From Rallus limicola (Eukaryota; Chordata; Aves; Gruiformes; Rallidae), in assembly GCA_022605955.1 (NCBI GenBank), contig JAKCOZ010000235.1, positions 310,001 to 374,000 of the forward strand: a DNA stretch of 64,000 nucleotides, read 5' to 3'. Below are positions 21,153-34,153 of the stretch, piece by piece. Every line of letters starts with the position of its first letter. Within the stretch, counting starts at the first letter, position 1. The notes beneath the pieces are model-generated. The model was not told the DNA's origin and ran no database searches. It saw nothing but the letters and a program-made list of their open reading frames with translations. The position numbers were made by a program, and so were the translations under genes.

Positions 21153-22386
21153 ATGCCTTTCATGCCTAGCTTCTTTACTTTGGGAGTTATTGCTGGACGT
21201 TTAGCATGTTTTGAACTGCAGTCTGCTAGGGCCGAGAAAAGCACCGTAGGAGGTTCCAGGCATGTTCCCTCTTTCCAGGCAAAGGAAAAGGCTGAGAGCC
21301 AAAGTGACAGGGGCTGCTCGTGTGTCCTGTTAGGAGGTTTCAGACAAGCTATGCCTTTCAGGCCTAGCTTCTTTACTTTGGGAGTTATTGCTGGACGTTT
21401 AGCATGTTTTGAACTGCAGTCTGCTAGGGCCGAGAAAAGCACCGTAGGAGGTTCCAGGCATGTTCCCTCTTTCCAGGCAAAGGAAAAGGCTGAGAACCAA
21501 AGTGACAGGGGCTGCTCGTGTGTCATGTTAGGAGGTTTCAGACAAGCTATGCCTTTCAGGCCTAGCTTCTTTACTTTGGGAGTTATTGCTGGACGTTTAG
21601 CATGTTTTGAACTGCAGTCTGCTAGGGCCGAGAAAAGCACCGTAGGAGGTTCCAGGCATGTTCCCTCTTTCCAGGCAAAGGAAAAGGCTGAGAGCCAAAG
21701 TGACAGGGTCTGCTCGTGTGTCCTGTTAGGAGGTTTCAGACAAGCTATGCCTTTCAGGCCTAGCTTCTTTACTTTGGGAGTTATTGCTGGACGTTTAGCA
21801 TGTTTTGAACTGCAGTCTGCTAGGGCCGAGAAAAGCATCGTAGGAGGTTCCAGGCATGTTCCCTCTTTCCAGGCAAAGGAAAAGGCTGAGAGCCAAAGTG
21901 ACAGGGTCTGCTCGGGTGTCCAGTTAGGAGGTTTCAGACAAGCTATGCCTTTCAGGCCTAGCTTCTTTAATTGGGAGTTATTGCTGGACGTTTAGCATGT
22001 TTTGAACTGCAGTCTGCTAGGGCCGAGAAAAGCACCGTAGGAGGTTCCAGGCATGTTCCCTCTTTCCAGGCAAAGGAAAAGGCTGAGAGCCAAAGTGACA
22101 GGGTCTGCTCGGGTGTCCTGTTAGGAGGTTTTAGACAAGCTATGCCTTTCATGCCTAGATTCTTTACTTTGGGAGTTATTGCTGGACGTTTAGCATGTTT
22201 TGAATTGCAGTCTGCTAGGGCCGAGAAAAGCACCGTAGGAGGTTCCAGGCATGTTCGCTCTTTCCAGGCAAAGGAAAAGGCTGAGAGCCAAAGTGACAGG
22301 GTCTGCTCGTGTGTCCTGTTAGGAGCTTTCAGACAAGCTATGCCTTTCAGGCCTAGCTTGTCTGAAACCTCCTAACAGGACAAGCT
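21153..22386 (+). repeat. Block 16: hexamer, partial copy of the end of block 2
   Basis: Length is 6 x 198 + 47 - 1. It carries the same 1-bp deletion (CTTTAATTGGG at 21965), GCATCGTA with CCAGTTAGG, TTTTAGACAAG, ATGCCTAGATTC, GTTCGCTC and GGAGCTTT as 2854-3493. The shared deletion shows common descent over 18.9 kb. Confidence 0.92.
22312..22382. repeat. Palindromic junction 16
   Basis: Carries the GGAGCTTT left-arm mismatch of junction 2, 18.9 kb away, which supports descent of blocks 2 and 16 from one source. Confidence 0.97.
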
Positions 22387-24413
22387 ATGCCTTTCATGCC
22401 TAGCTTCTTTACTTTGGGAGTTATTGCTGGACGTTTAGCATGTTTTGAACTGCAGTCTTCTAGGGCCGAGAAAAGCACCGTAGGAGGTTCCAGGCATGTT
22501 CCCTCTTTCCAGGCAAAGGAAAAGGCTGAGAACCAAAGTGACAGGGGCTGCTCGTGTGTCATGTTAGGAGGTTTCAGACAAGCTATGCCTTTCATGCCTA
22601 GCTTCTTTACTTTGGGAGTTATTGCTGGACGTTTAGCATGTTTTGAACTGCAGTCTGCTAGGGCCGAGAAAAGCACCGTAGGAGGTTCCAGGCATGTTCC
22701 CTCTTTCCAGGCAAAGGAAAAGGCTGAGAGCCAAAGTGACAGGGTCTGCTCGTGTGTCCTGTTAGGAGGTTTCAGACAAGCTATGCCTTTCAGGCCTAGC
22801 TTCTTTACTTTGGGAGTTATTGCTGGACGTTTAGCATGTTTTGAACTGCAGTCTGCTAGGGCCGAGAAAAGCACCGTAGGAGGTTCCAGGCATGTTCCCT
22901 CTTTCCAGGCAAAGGAAAAGGCTGAGAGCCAAAGTGACAGGGGCTGCTCGTGTGTCCTGTTAGGAGGTTTCAGACAAGCTATGCCTTTCAGGCCTAGCTT
23001 CTTTACTTTGGGAGTTATTGCTGGACGTTTAGCATGTTTTGAACTGCAGTCTGCTAGGGCCGAGAAAAGCACCGTAGGAGGTTCCAGGCATGTTCCCTCT
23101 TTCCAGGCAAAGGAAAAGGCTGAGAGCCAAAGTGACAGGGTCTGCTCGTGATTCCTGTTAGGAGGTTTCAGACAAGCTATGCCTTTCAGGCCTAGCTTCT
23201 TTACTTTGGGAGTTATTGCTGGACGTTTAGCATGTTTTGAACTGCAGTCTGCTTGGGCCGAGAAAAGCACCGTAGGAGGTTCCAGGCATGTTCCCTCTTT
23301 CCAGGCAAAGGAAAAGGCTGAGAGCCAAAGTGACAGGGGCTGCTCGTGTGTCATGTTAGGAGGTTTCAGACAAGCTATGCCTTTCAGGCCTAGCTTCTTT
23401 ACTTTGGGAGTTATTGCTGGACGTTTAGCATGTTTTGAACTGCAGTCTGCTAGGGCCGAGAAAAGCACCGTAGGAGGTTCCAGGCATGTTCCCTCTTTCC
23501 AGGCAAAGGAAAAGGCTGAGAGCCAAAATGACAGGGGCTGCTCGTGTGTCCTGTTAGGAGGTTTCAGACAAGCTATGCCTTTCAGGCCTAGCTTCTTTAC
23601 TTTGGGAGTTATTGCTGGACGTTTAGCATGTTTTGAACTGCAGTCTGCTAGGGCCAAGAAAAGCACCGTAGGAGGTTCCAGGCATGTTCCCTCTTTCCAG
23701 GCAAAGGAAAAGGCTGAGAGCCAAAGTGACAGGGGCTGCTCGTGTGTCCTGTTAGGAGGTTTCAGACAAGCTATGCCTTTCAGGCCTAGCTTCTTTACTT
23801 TGGGAGTTATTGCTGGACGTTTAGCATGTTTTGAACTGCAGTCTGCTAGGGCTGAGAAAAGCACCGTAGGAGGTTCCAGGCATGTTCCCTCTTTCCAGGC
23901 AAAGGAAAAGGCCTAGAGCCAAAGTGACAGGGGCTGCTCGTGTGTCATGTTAGGAGGTTTCAGACAAGCTATGCCTTTCAGGCCTAGCTTCTTTACTTTG
24001 GGAGTTATTGCTGGACGTTTAGCATGTTTTGAACTGCAGTCTGCTAGGGCAGAGAAAAGCACCGTAGGAGGTTCCAGGCATGTTCCCTCTTACCAGGCAA
24101 AGGAAAAGGCTGAGAGCCAAAGTGACAGGGGCTGCTCGTGTGTCCTGTTAGGAGGTTTCAGACAAGCTATGCCTTTCAGGCCTAGCTTCTTTACTTTGGG
24201 AGTTATTGCTGGACGTTTAGCATGTTTTGAACTGCAGTCTGCTAGGGCCGAGAAAAGCACCGTAGGAGGTTCCAGGCATGTTCCCTCTTTCCAGGCAAAG
24301 GAAAAGGCTGAGAGCCAAAGTGACAGGGTCTGCTCGTGTGTCCTGTTAGGAGGTTTCAGACAAGCTATGCCTTTCAGGCCTAGCTTGTCTGAAACCTCCT
24401 AACAGGACAAGCT
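22387..24413 (+). repeat. Block 17: 10 monomers, mosaic of blocks 3-4 and 8
   Basis: Starts with GTCTTCTAGG like block 3. The copy at 22981 has TGA (23149-23151) followed by a GCTTGGGCC copy as at 5540-5738 in block 4. Its last copies (23773 with GGCCTAGAG, 23971 with CTTACCAGG) follow block 8. Private change: CAAAATGAC (23525). The copy at 22585 has ATGCCTTTCATGCC without a preceding junction. Confidence 0.9.
24339..24409. repeat. Palindromic junction 17
   Basis: Perfect arms; followed by a TTTCAAGGC-type first copy. Confidence 0.98.
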
Positions 24414-27232
24414 ATGCCTTTCATGCCTAGCTTCTTTACTTTGGGAGTTATTGCTGGACGTTTAGCATGTTTTGAACTGCAGTCTGCTAGGGCCGAGAAA
24501 AGCACCGTAGGAGGTTCCAGGCATGTTCCCTCTTTCAAGGCAAAGGAAAAGGCTGAGAGCCAAAGTGACAGGGTCTGCTCGTGTGTCCTGTTAGGAGGTT
24601 TCAGTCAAGCTATGCCTTTCAGGCCTAGCTTCTTTACTTTGGGAGTTATTGCTGGACGTTTAGCATGTTTTGAACTGCAGTCTGCTAGGGCCGAGAAAAG
24701 CACCGTAGGAGGTTCCAGGCATGTTCCCTCTTTCCAGGCAAAGGAAAAGGCTGAGAGCCAAAGTGACAGGGTCTGCTCGTGTGTCCTGTTAGGAGGTTTC
24801 AGACAAGCTATGCCTTTCAGGCCTAGCTTCTTTACTTTGGGAGTTATTGTTGGACGTTTAGCATGTTTTGAACTGCAGTCTGCTAGGGCCGAGAAAAGCA
24901 CCGTAGGAGGTTCCAGGCATGTTCCCTCTTTCCAGGCAAAGGAAAAGGCTGAGAGCCAAAGTGACAGGGTCTGCTCGGGTGTCCTGTTAGGAGGTTTCAG
25001 ACAAGCTATGCCTTTCAGGCCTAGCTTCTTTACTTTGGGAGTTATTGCTGGACGTTTAGCATGTTTTGAACTGCAGTCTGCTAGGGCCGAGAAAAGCACC
25101 GTAGGAGGTTCCAGGCATGTTCCCTCTTTCCAGGCAAAGGAAAAGGCTGAGAGCCAAAGTGACAGGGTCTGCTCGTGTGTCCTGTTAGGAGGTTTCAGAC
25201 AAGCTATGCCTTTCAGGCCTAGCTTCTTTACTTTGGGAGTTATTGCTGGACGTTTAGCATGTTTTGAACTGCAGTCTGCTAGGGCCGAGAAAAGCACCGT
25301 AGGAGGTTCCAGGCATGTTACCTCTTTCCAGGCAAAGGAAAAGGCTGAGAGCCAAAGTGACAGGGGCTGCTCGTGTGTCCTGTTAGGAGGTTTCAGACAA
25401 GCTATGCCTTTCAGGCCTAGCTTCTTTACTTTGGGAGTTATTGCTGGACGTTTAGCATGTTTTGAACTCCAGTCTGCTAGGGCCGAGAAAAGCACCGTAG
25501 GAGGTTCCAGGCATGTTCCCTCTTTCCAGGCAAAGGAAAAGGCTGAGAGCCAAAGTGACAGGGTCTGCTCGGGTGTCCTGTTAGGAGGTTTCAGACAAGC
25601 TATGCCTTTCAGGCCTAGCTTCTTTACTTTGGGAGTTATTGCTGGACGTTTAGCATGTTTTGAACTGCAGTCTGCTAGGGCCGAGAAAAGCACCGTAGGA
25701 GGTTCCAGGCATGTTCCCTCTTTCCAGGCAAAGGAAAAGGCTGAGAGCCAAAGTGACAGGGTCTGCTCGTGTGTCCTGTTAGGAGCTTTCAGACAAGCTA
25801 TGCCTTTCAGGCCTAGCTTCTTTACTTTGGGAGTTATTGCTGGACGTTTAGCATGTTTTGAATTGCAGTCTGCTAGGGCCGAGAAAAGCACCGTAGGAGG
25901 TTCCAGGCATGTTCCCTCTTTCCAGGCAAAGGAAAAGGCTGAGAGCCAAAGTGACAGGGTCTGCTCGTGTGTCCTGTTAGGAGGTTTCAGACAAGCTATG
26001 CCTTTCAGGCCTAGCTTCTTTACTTTGGGAGTTATTGCTGGACGTTTAGCATGTTTTGAACTGCAGTCTGCTAGGGCCGAGAAAAGCACCGTAGGAGGTT
26101 CCAGGCATGTTCCCTCTTTCCAGGCAAAGGAAAAGGCTGAGAGCCAAAGTGACAGGGTCTGCTCGTGTGTCCTGTTAGGAGGTTTCAGACAAGCTATGCC
26201 TTTCAGGCCTAGCTTCTTTACTTTGGGAGTTATTGCTGGACGTTTAGCATGTTTTGAACTGCAGTCTGCTAGGGCCGAGAAAAGCACCGTAGGAGGTTCC
26301 AGGCATGTTCCCTCTTTCCAGGCAAAGGAAAAGGCTGAGAGCCAAAGTGACAGGGTCTGCTCGTGATTCCTGTTAGGAGGTTTCAGACAAGCTATGCCTT
26401 TCAGGCCTAGCTTCTTTACTTTGGGAGTTATTGCTGGACGTTTAGCATGTTTTGAACTGCAGTCTGCTAGGGCCGAGAAAAGCACCGTAGGAGGTTCCAG
26501 GCATGTTCCCTCTTTCCAGGCAAAGGAAAAGGCTGAGAGCCAAAGTGACAGGGGCTGCTCGTGTGTCCTGTTAGGAGGTTTCAGACAAGCTATGCCTTTC
26601 AGGCCTAGCTTCTTTACTTTGGGAGTTATTGCTGGACGTTTAGCATGTTTTGAACTGCAGTCTGCTAGGGCCAAGAAAAGCACCGTAGGAGGTTCCAGGC
26701 ATGTTCCCTCTTTCCAGGCAAAGGAAAAGGCTGAGAGCCAAAGTGACAGGGGCTGCTCGTGTGTCCTGTTAGGAGGTTTCAGACAAGCTATGCCTTTCAG
26801 GCCTAGCTTCTTTACTTTGGGAGTTATTGCTGGACGTTTAGCATGTTTTGAACTGCAGTCTGCTAGGGCCGAGAAAAGCACCGTAGGAGGTTCCAGGCAT
26901 GTTCCCTCTTTCCAGGTAAAGGAAAAGGCTGAGAACCAAAGTGACAGGGGCTGCTCGTGTGTCATGTTAGGAGGTTTCAGACAAGCTATGCCTTTCAGGC
27001 CTAGCTTCTTTACTTTGGGAGTTATTGCTGGACGTTTAGCATGTTTTGAACTGCAGTCTGCTAGGGCCGAGAAAAGCACCGTAGGAGGTTCCAGGCATGT
27101 TCCCTCTTTCCAGGCAAAGGAAAAGGCTGAGAGCCAAAGTGACAGGGTCTGCTCGTGTGTCCTGTTAGGAGGTTTCAGACAAGCTATGCCTTTCAGGCCT
27201 AGCTTGTCTGAAACCTCCTAACAGGACAAGCT
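24414..27232 (+). repeat. Block 18: 14 monomers
   Basis: Opens with TTTCAAGGC/TTTCAGTCAAG. Markers include ATTGTTGG (24846), GTTACCTC (25318), CTCCAG (25468), GGAGCTTT (25782) and GAATTGCAG (25860). CTCCAG then GGAGCTTT follow the hexamer of block 13. The copy at 26196 has TGA at 26364-26366, then GCCAAG and CCAGGTAAAG copies. Confidence 0.91.
27158..27228. repeat. Palindromic junction 18
   Basis: Perfect arms; followed by the last CTGATAGGG tetramer of the window. Confidence 0.98.
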
Positions 27233-28071
27233 ATGCCTTTCATGCCTAGCTTCTTTACTTTGGGAGTTATTGCTGGACGTTTAGCATGTTTTGAACTGCA
27301 GTCTGATAGGGCCGAGAAAAGCACCGTAGGAGGTTCCAGGCATGTTCCCTCTTTCCAGGCAAAGGAAAAGGCTGAGAACCAAAGTGACAGGGGCTGCTCG
27401 TGTGTCATGTTAGGAGGTTTCTGACAAGCTATGCCTTTCAGGCCTAGCTTCTTTACTTTGGGAGTTATTGCTGGACGTTTAGCATGTTTTGAACTGCAGT
27501 CTGCTAGGGCTGAGAAAAGCACCGTAGGAGGTTCCAGGCATGTTCCCTCTTTCCAGGCAAAGGAAAAGGCCTAGAGCCAAAGTGACAGGGGCTGATCGTG
27601 TGTCCTGTTAGGAGGTTTCAGACAAGCTATGGCTTTCAGGCCTAGCTTCTTTACTTTGGGAGTTATTGCTGGACGTTTAGCATGTTTTGAACTGCAGTCT
27701 GCTAGGGCCGAGAAAAGCACCGTAGGAGGTTCCAGGCATGTTCCCTCTTTCCAGGCAAAGGAAAAGGCTGAGAGCCAAAGTGACAGGGGCTGCTCGTGTG
27801 TCCTGTTAGGAGGTTTCAGACAAGCTATGCCTTTCAGGCCTAGCTTCTTTACTTTGGGAGTTATTGCTGGACGTTTAGCATGTTTTGAACTGCAGTCTGC
27901 TAGGGCCGAGAAAAGCACCGTAGGAGGTTCCAGGCATGTTCCCTCTTTCCAGGCAAAGGAAAAGGCTGAGAGCCAAAGTGACAGGGTCTGCTCGTGTGTC
28001 CTGTTAGGAGGTTTCAGACAAGCTATGCCTTTCAGGCCTAGCTTGTCTGAAACCTCCTAACAGGACAAGCT
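27233..28071 (+). repeat. Block 19: tetramer of the CTGATAGGG type
   Basis: Fourth member of the group with blocks 10, 12 and 14. The third copy starts ATGGCTTTC (27629), a private C-to-G. Confidence 0.92.
27997..28067. repeat. Palindromic junction 19
   Basis: Perfect arms; followed by a TTTCAAGGC-type first copy. Confidence 0.98.
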
Positions 28072-30098
28072 ATGCCTTTCATGCCTAGCTTCTTTACTTT
28101 GGGAGTTATTGCTGGACGTTTAGCATGTTTTGAACTGCAGTCTGCTAGGGCCGAGAAAAGCACCGTAGGAGGTTCCAGGCATGTTCCCTCTTTCAAGGCA
28201 AAGGAAAAGGCTGAGAGCCAAAGTGACAGGGTCTGCTCGTGTGTCCTGTTAGGAGGTTTCAGTCAAGCTATGCCTTTCAGGCCTAGCTTCTTTACTTTGG
28301 GAGTTATTGCTGGACGTTTAGCATGTTTTGAACTGCAGTCTGCTAGGGCCGAGAAAAGCACCGTAGGAGGTTCCAGGCATGTTCCCTCTTTCCAGGCAAA
28401 GGAAAAGGCTGAGAGCCAAAGTGACAGGGTCTGCTCGTGATTCCTGTTAGGAGGTTTCAGACAAGCTATGCCTTTCAGGCCTAGCTTCTTTACTTTGGGA
28501 GTTATTGCTGGACGTTTAGCATGTTTTGAACTGCAGTCTGCTAGGGCCGAGAAAAGCACCGTAGGAGGTTCCAGGCATGTTCCCTCTTTCCAGGTAAAGG
28601 AAAAGGCTGAGAACCAAAGTGACAGGGGCTGCTCGTGTGTCATGTTAGGAGGTTTCAGACAAGCTATGCCTTTCAGGCCTAGCTTCTTTACTTTGGGAGT
28701 TATTGCTGGACGTTTAGCATGTTTTGAACTGCAGTCTGCTAGGGCCGAGAAAAGCACCGTAGGAGGTTCCAGGCATGTTCCCTCTTTCCAGGCAAAGGAA
28801 AAGGCTGAGAGCCAAAGTGACAGGGTCTGCTCGTGTGTCCTGTTAGGAGGTTTCAGACAAGCTATGCCTTTCAGGCCTAGCTTCTTTACTTTGGGAGTTA
28901 TTGCTGGACGTTTAGCATGTTTTGAACTGCAGTCTGCTAGGGCCGAGAAAAGCACCGTAGGAGGTTCCAGGCATGTTCCCTCTTTCCAGGCAAAGGAAAA
29001 GGCTGAGAGCCAAAGTGACAGGGTCTGCTCGTGTGTCCTGTTAGGAGGTTTCAGACAAGCTATGCCTTTCAGGCCTAGCTTCTTTACTTTGGGAGTTATT
29101 GCTGGACGTTTAGCATGTTTTGAACTGCAGTCTGCTAGGGCCGAGAAAAGCACCGTAGGAGGTTCCAGGCATGTTCCCTCTTTCCAGGCAAAGGAAAAGG
29201 CTGAGAGCCAAAGTGACAGGGGCTGCTCGTGTGTCCTGTTAGGAGGTTTCAGACAAGCTATGCCTTTCAGGCCTAGCTTCTTTACTTTGGGAGTTATTGC
29301 TGGACGTTTAGCATGTTTTGAACTGCAGTCTGCTAGGGCCAAGAAAAGCACCGTAGGAGGTTCCAGGCATGTTCCCTCTTTCCAGGCAAAGGAAAAGGCT
29401 GAGAGCCAAAGTGACAGGGGCTGCTCGTGTGTCCTGTTAGGAGGTTTCAGACAAGCTATGCCTTTCAGGCCTAGCTTCTTTACTTTGGGAGTTATTGCTG
29501 GACGTTTAGCATGTTTTGAACTGCAGTCTGCTAGGGCCGAGAAAAGCACCGTAGGAGGTTCCAGGCATGTTCCCTCTTTCCAGGCAAAGGAAAAGGCTGA
29601 GAACCAAAGTGACAGGGGCTGCTCGTGTGTCATGTTAGGAGGTTTCAGACAAGCTATGCCTTTCAGGCCTAGCTTCTTTACTTTGGGAGTTATTGCTGGA
29701 CGTTTAGCATGTTTTGAACTGCAGTCTGCTAGGGCTGAGAAAAGCACCGTAGGAGGTTCCAGGCATGTTCCCTCTTTCCAGGCAAAGGAAAAGGCTGAGA
29801 GCCAAAGTGACAGGGGCTGCTCGTGTGTCCTGTTAGGAGGTTTCAGACAAGCTATGCCTTTCAGGCCTAGCTTCTTTACTTTGGGAGTTATTGCTGGACT
29901 TTTAGCATGTTTTGAACTGCAGTCTGCTAGGGCCGAGAAAAGCACCGTAGGAGGTTCCAGGCATGTTCCCTCTTTCCAGGCAAAGGAAAAGGCTGAGAGC
30001 CAAAGTGACAGGGGCTGCTCGTGTGTCCTGTTAGGAGGTTTCAGACAAGCTATGCCTTTCAGGCCTAGCTTGTCTGAAACCTCCTAACAGGACAAGCT
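28072..30098 (+). repeat. Block 20: 10 monomers
   Basis: Opens with TTTCAAGGC/TTTCAGTCAAG; the second copy already ends in TGA (28438-28440), followed by a CCAGGTAAAG copy. The last copies carry GCCAAG (29339), GGGCTGAG (29733) and GGACTTTTAG (29897). The run from 28270 to the end is repeated, with one extra monomer, at the end of block 23. Confidence 0.92.
30024..30094. repeat. Palindromic junction 20
   Basis: Perfect arms; left edge of the first 4055-bp composite block. The upstream monomer carries G161 (GGGGCTG). Confidence 0.98.
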
Positions 30099-31927
30099 AT
30101 GCCTTTCATGCCTAGCTTCTTTTCTTTGGGAGTTATTGCTGGACGTTTAGCATGTTTTGAACTGCAGTCTCCTAGGGCCGAGAAAAGCACCGTAGGAGGT
30201 TCCAGGCATGTTCCCTCTTTCCAGGCAAAGGAAAAGGCTGAGAGCCAAAGTGACAGGGGCTGCTCGTGTGTCCTGTTAGGAGGTTTCAGACAAGCTATGC
30301 CTTTCAGGCCTAGCTTCTTTACTTTGGGAGTTATTGCTGGACGTTTAGCATGTTTTGAACTGCAGTCTGCTAGGGCCGAGAAAAGCACCGTAGGAGGTTC
30401 CAGGCATGTTCCCTCTTTCCAGGCAAAGGAAAAGGCTGAGAACCAAAGTGACAGGGGCTGCTCGTGTGTCATGTTAGGAGGTTTCAGACAAGCTATGCCT
30501 TTCAGGCCTAGCTTCTTTACTTTGGGAGTTATTGCTGGACGTTTAGCATGTTTTGAACTGCAGTCTGCTAGGGCCGAGAAAAGCACCGTAGGAGGTTCCA
30601 GGCATGTTCCCTCTTTCCAGGCAAAGGAAAAGGCTGAGAGCCAAAGTGACAGGGGCTGCTCGTGTGTCCTGTTAGGAGGTTTCAGACAAGCTATGCCTTT
30701 CAGGCCTAGCTTCTTTACTTTGGGAGTTATTGCTGGACGTTTAGCATGTTTTGAACTGCAGTCTGCTAGGGCCGAGAAAAGCACCGTAGGAGGTTCCAGG
30801 CATGTTCCCTCTTTCCCGGCAAAGGAAAAGGCTGAGAGCCAAAGTGACAGGGTCTGCTCGTGTGTCCTGTTAGGTGGTTTCAGACAAGCTATGCCTTTCA
30901 GGCCTAGCTTCTTTACTTTGGGAGTTATTGCTGGACGTTTAGCATGTTTTGAACTGCAGTCTGCTAGGGCCGAGAAAAGCACCGTAGGAGGTTCCAGGCA
31001 TGTTCCCTCTTTCCAGGCAAAGGAAAAGGCTGAGAGCCAAAGTGACAGGGTCTGCTTGTGTGTCCTGTTAGGAGGTTTCAGACAAGCTATGCCTTTCATG
31101 CCTAGCTTCTTTACTTTGGGAGTTATTGCTGGACGTTTAGCATGTTTTGAACTGCAGTCTGCTAGGGCCGAGAAAAGCACCGTAGGAGGTTCCAGGCATG
31201 TTCCCTCTTTCCAGGCAAAGGAAAAGGCTGAGAGCCAAAGTGACAGGGTCTGCTCGGGTGTCCTTTTAGGAGGTTTCAGACAAGCTATGCCTTTCAGGCC
31301 TAGCTTCTTTACTTTGGGAGTTATTGCTGGACGTTTAGCATGTTTTGAACTGCAGTCTGCTAGGGCCGAGAAAAGCACCGTAGGAGGTTCCAGGCATGTT
31401 CCCTCTTTCCAGGCAAAGGAAAAGGCTGAGAACCAAAGTGACAGGGGCTGCTCGTGTGTCCTGTTAGGAGGTTTCAGACAAGCTATGCCTTTCAGGCCTA
31501 GCTTCTTTACTTTGGGAGTTATTGCTGGACGTTTAGCATGTTTTGAACTGCAGTCTGCTAGGGCTGAGAAAAGCACCGTAGGAGGTTCCAGGCATGTTCC
31601 CTCTTTCCAGGCAAAGGAAAAGGCTGAGAGCCAAAGTGACAGGGTCTGCTCGTGTGTCCTGTTAGGAGGTTTCAGACAAGCTATGCCTTTCAGGCCTAGC
31701 TTCTTTACTTTGGGAGTTATTGCTGGACGTTTAGCATGTTTTGAACTGCAGTCTGCTAGGGCCGAGAAAAGCACCGTAGGAGGTTCCAGGCATGTTCCCT
31801 CTTTCCAGGCAAAGGAAAAGGCTGAGAGCCAAAGTGACAGGGGCTGCTCGTGTGTCCTGTTAGGAGGTTTCAGACAAGCTATGCCTTTCAGGCCTAGCTT
31901 GTCTGAAACCTCCTAACAGGACAAGCT
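30099..31927 (+). repeat. Block 21: nonamer, first copy of the 4055-bp block
   Basis: Markers: CTTTTCTTTGGG and GTCTCCTAGG in the first copy, CTTTCCCGGC and TTAGGTGGTTT in the fourth, TGCTTGTG in the fifth, ATGCCTTTCATGCC and GTCCTTTTAGG in the sixth, GGGCTGAG in the eighth. It is reproduced at 39349 and 43404. Confidence 0.94.
31853..31923. repeat. Palindromic junction 21
   Basis: Perfect arms; internal junction of the 9+11 composite block. Confidence 0.98.
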
Positions 31928-34153
31928 ATGCCTTTCATGCCTAGCTTCTTTACTTTGGGAGTTATTGCTGGACGTTTAGCATGTTTTGAACTGCAGTCTC
32001 CTAGGGCCGAGAAAAGCACCGTAGGAGGTTCCAGGCATGTTCCCTCTTTCCAGGCAAAGGAAAAGGCTGAGAGCCAAAGTGACAGGGGCTGCTCGTGTGT
32101 CCTGTTAGGAGGTTTCAGACAAGCTATGCCTTTCAGGCCTAGCTTCTTTACTTTGGGAGTTATTGCTGGACGTTTAGCATGTTTTGAACTGCAGTCTGCT
32201 AGGGCCGAGAAAAGCACCGTAGGAGGTTCCAGGCATGTTCCCTCTTTCCCGGCAAAGGAAAAGGCTGAGAGCCAAAGTGACAGGGTCTGCTCGTGTGTCC
32301 TGTTAGGAGGTTTCAGACAAGCTATGCCTTTCAGGCCTAGCTTCTTTACTTTGGGAGTTATTGCTGGACGTTTAGCATGTTTTGAACTGCAGTCTGCTAG
32401 GGCCGAGAAAAGCACCGTAGGAGGTTCCAGGCATGTTCCCTCTTTCCAGGCAAAGGAAAAGGCTGAGAGCCAAAGTGACAGGGTCTGCTCGTGTGTCCTG
32501 TTAGGAGGTTTCAGACAAGCTATGCCTTTCAGGCCTAGCTTCTTTACTTTGGGAGTTATTGCTGGACGTTTAGCATGTTTTGAACTGCAGTCTGCTAGGG
32601 CCGAGAAAAGCACCGTAGGAGGTTCCAGGCATGTTCCCTCTTTCCAGGCAAAGGAAAAGGCTGAGAGCCAAAGTGACAGGGTCTGCTCGGGTGTCCTTTT
32701 AGGAGGTTTCAGACAAGCTATGCCTTTCAGGCCTAGCTTCTTTACTTTGGGAGTTATTGCTGGACGTTTAGCATGTTTTGTTGCTGCAGTCTGCTAGGGC
32801 CGAGAAAAGCACCGTAGGAGGTTCCAGGCATGTTCCCTCTTTCCAAGCAAAGGAAAAAGCTGAGAGCCAAAGTGAAAGGGTTTGCTCGTGTGTCCTGTTA
32901 GGAGGTTTCAGACAAGCTATGCCTTTCAGGCCTAGCATCTTTACTTTGGGAGTTATTGCTGGACGTTTAGCATGTTTCAAATTGCAGTCTGCTAGGGCCG
33001 AGAAAAGCACCGTAGGAGGTTCCAGGCATGTTCCCTCTTTCCAGGCAAAGGAAAAGGCTGAGAGCCAAAGTGACAGGGTCTGCTTGTGTGTCCTGTTAGG
33101 AGGTTTCAGACAAGCTATGCCTTTCATGCCTAGCTTCTTTACTTTGGGAGTTATTGCTGGACGTTTAGCATGTTTTGAACTGCAGTCTGCTAGGGCCGAG
33201 AAAAGCACCGTAGGAGGTTCCAGGCATGTTCCCTCTTTCCAGGCAAAGGAAAAGGCTGAGAGCCAAAGTGACAGGGTCTGCTCGTGTGTCCTGTTAGGAG
33301 GTTTCAGACAAGCTATGCCTTTCAGGCCTAGCTTCTTTACTTTGGGAGTTATTGCTGGACGTTTAGCATGTTTTGAACTGCAGTCTGCTAGGGCCGAGAA
33401 AAGCACCGTAGGAGGTTCCAGGCATGTTCCCTCTTTCCAGGCAAAGGAAAAGGCTGAGAGCCAAAGTGACAGGGTCTGCTCGGGTGTCCTGTTAGGAGGT
33501 TTCAGACAAGCTATGCCTTTCAGGCCTAGCTTCTTTACTTTGGGAGTTATTGCTGGACGTTTAGCATGTTTTGAACTGCAGTCTGCTAGGGCCGAGAAAA
33601 GCACCATAGGAGGTTCCAGGCATGTTCCCTCTTTCCAGGCAAAGGAAAAGGCTGAGAGCCAAAGTGACAGGGGCTGCTCGTGTGTCCTGTTAGGAGGTTT
33701 CAGACAAGCTATGCCTTTCAGGCCTAGCTTCTTTACTTTGGGAGTTATTGCTGGACGTTTAGCATGTTTTGAACTGCAGTCTGCTAGGGCCGAGAAAAGC
33801 ACCGTAGGAGGTTCCAGGCATGTTCCCTCTTTCCAGGCAAAGGAAAAGGCTGAGAACCAAAGTGACAGGGGCTGCTCGTGTGTCATGTTAGGAGGTTTCA
33901 GACAAGCTATGCCTTTCAGGCCTAGCTTCTTTACTTTGGGAGTTATGGCTGGACGTTTAGCATGTTTTGAATTGCAGTCTGCTAGGGCCGAGAAAAGCAC
34001 CGTAGGAGGTTCCAGGCATGTTCCCTCTTTCCAGGCAAAGGAAAAGGCTGAGAGCCAAAGTGACAGGGTCTGCTCGTGTGTCCTGTTAGGAGGTTTCAGA
34101 CAAGCTATGCCTTTCAGGCCTAGCTTGTCTGAAACCTCCTAACAGGACAAGCT
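31928..34153 (+). repeat. Block 22: 11 monomers with a divergent copy
   Basis: Length is 11 x 198 + 47 + 1. The extra base is in the copy at 32720, where GTTTTGAACTGCAG has become GTTTTGTTGCTGCAG. That copy also carries the A-rich haplotype CCAAGC...AAAAAGC...GTGAAAGGGTTTG (32843-32884). The next copy has CCTAGCATC and GTTTCAAATTG, and the last has GTTATGGC. It is reproduced in blocks 27 and 29, and partly in 25. Confidence 0.94.
34079..34149. repeat. Palindromic junction 22
   Basis: Perfect arms; the next copy has GGATGTTTAG, a C-to-T at a CpG that also marks the copies after junctions 27 and 29. Confidence 0.98.
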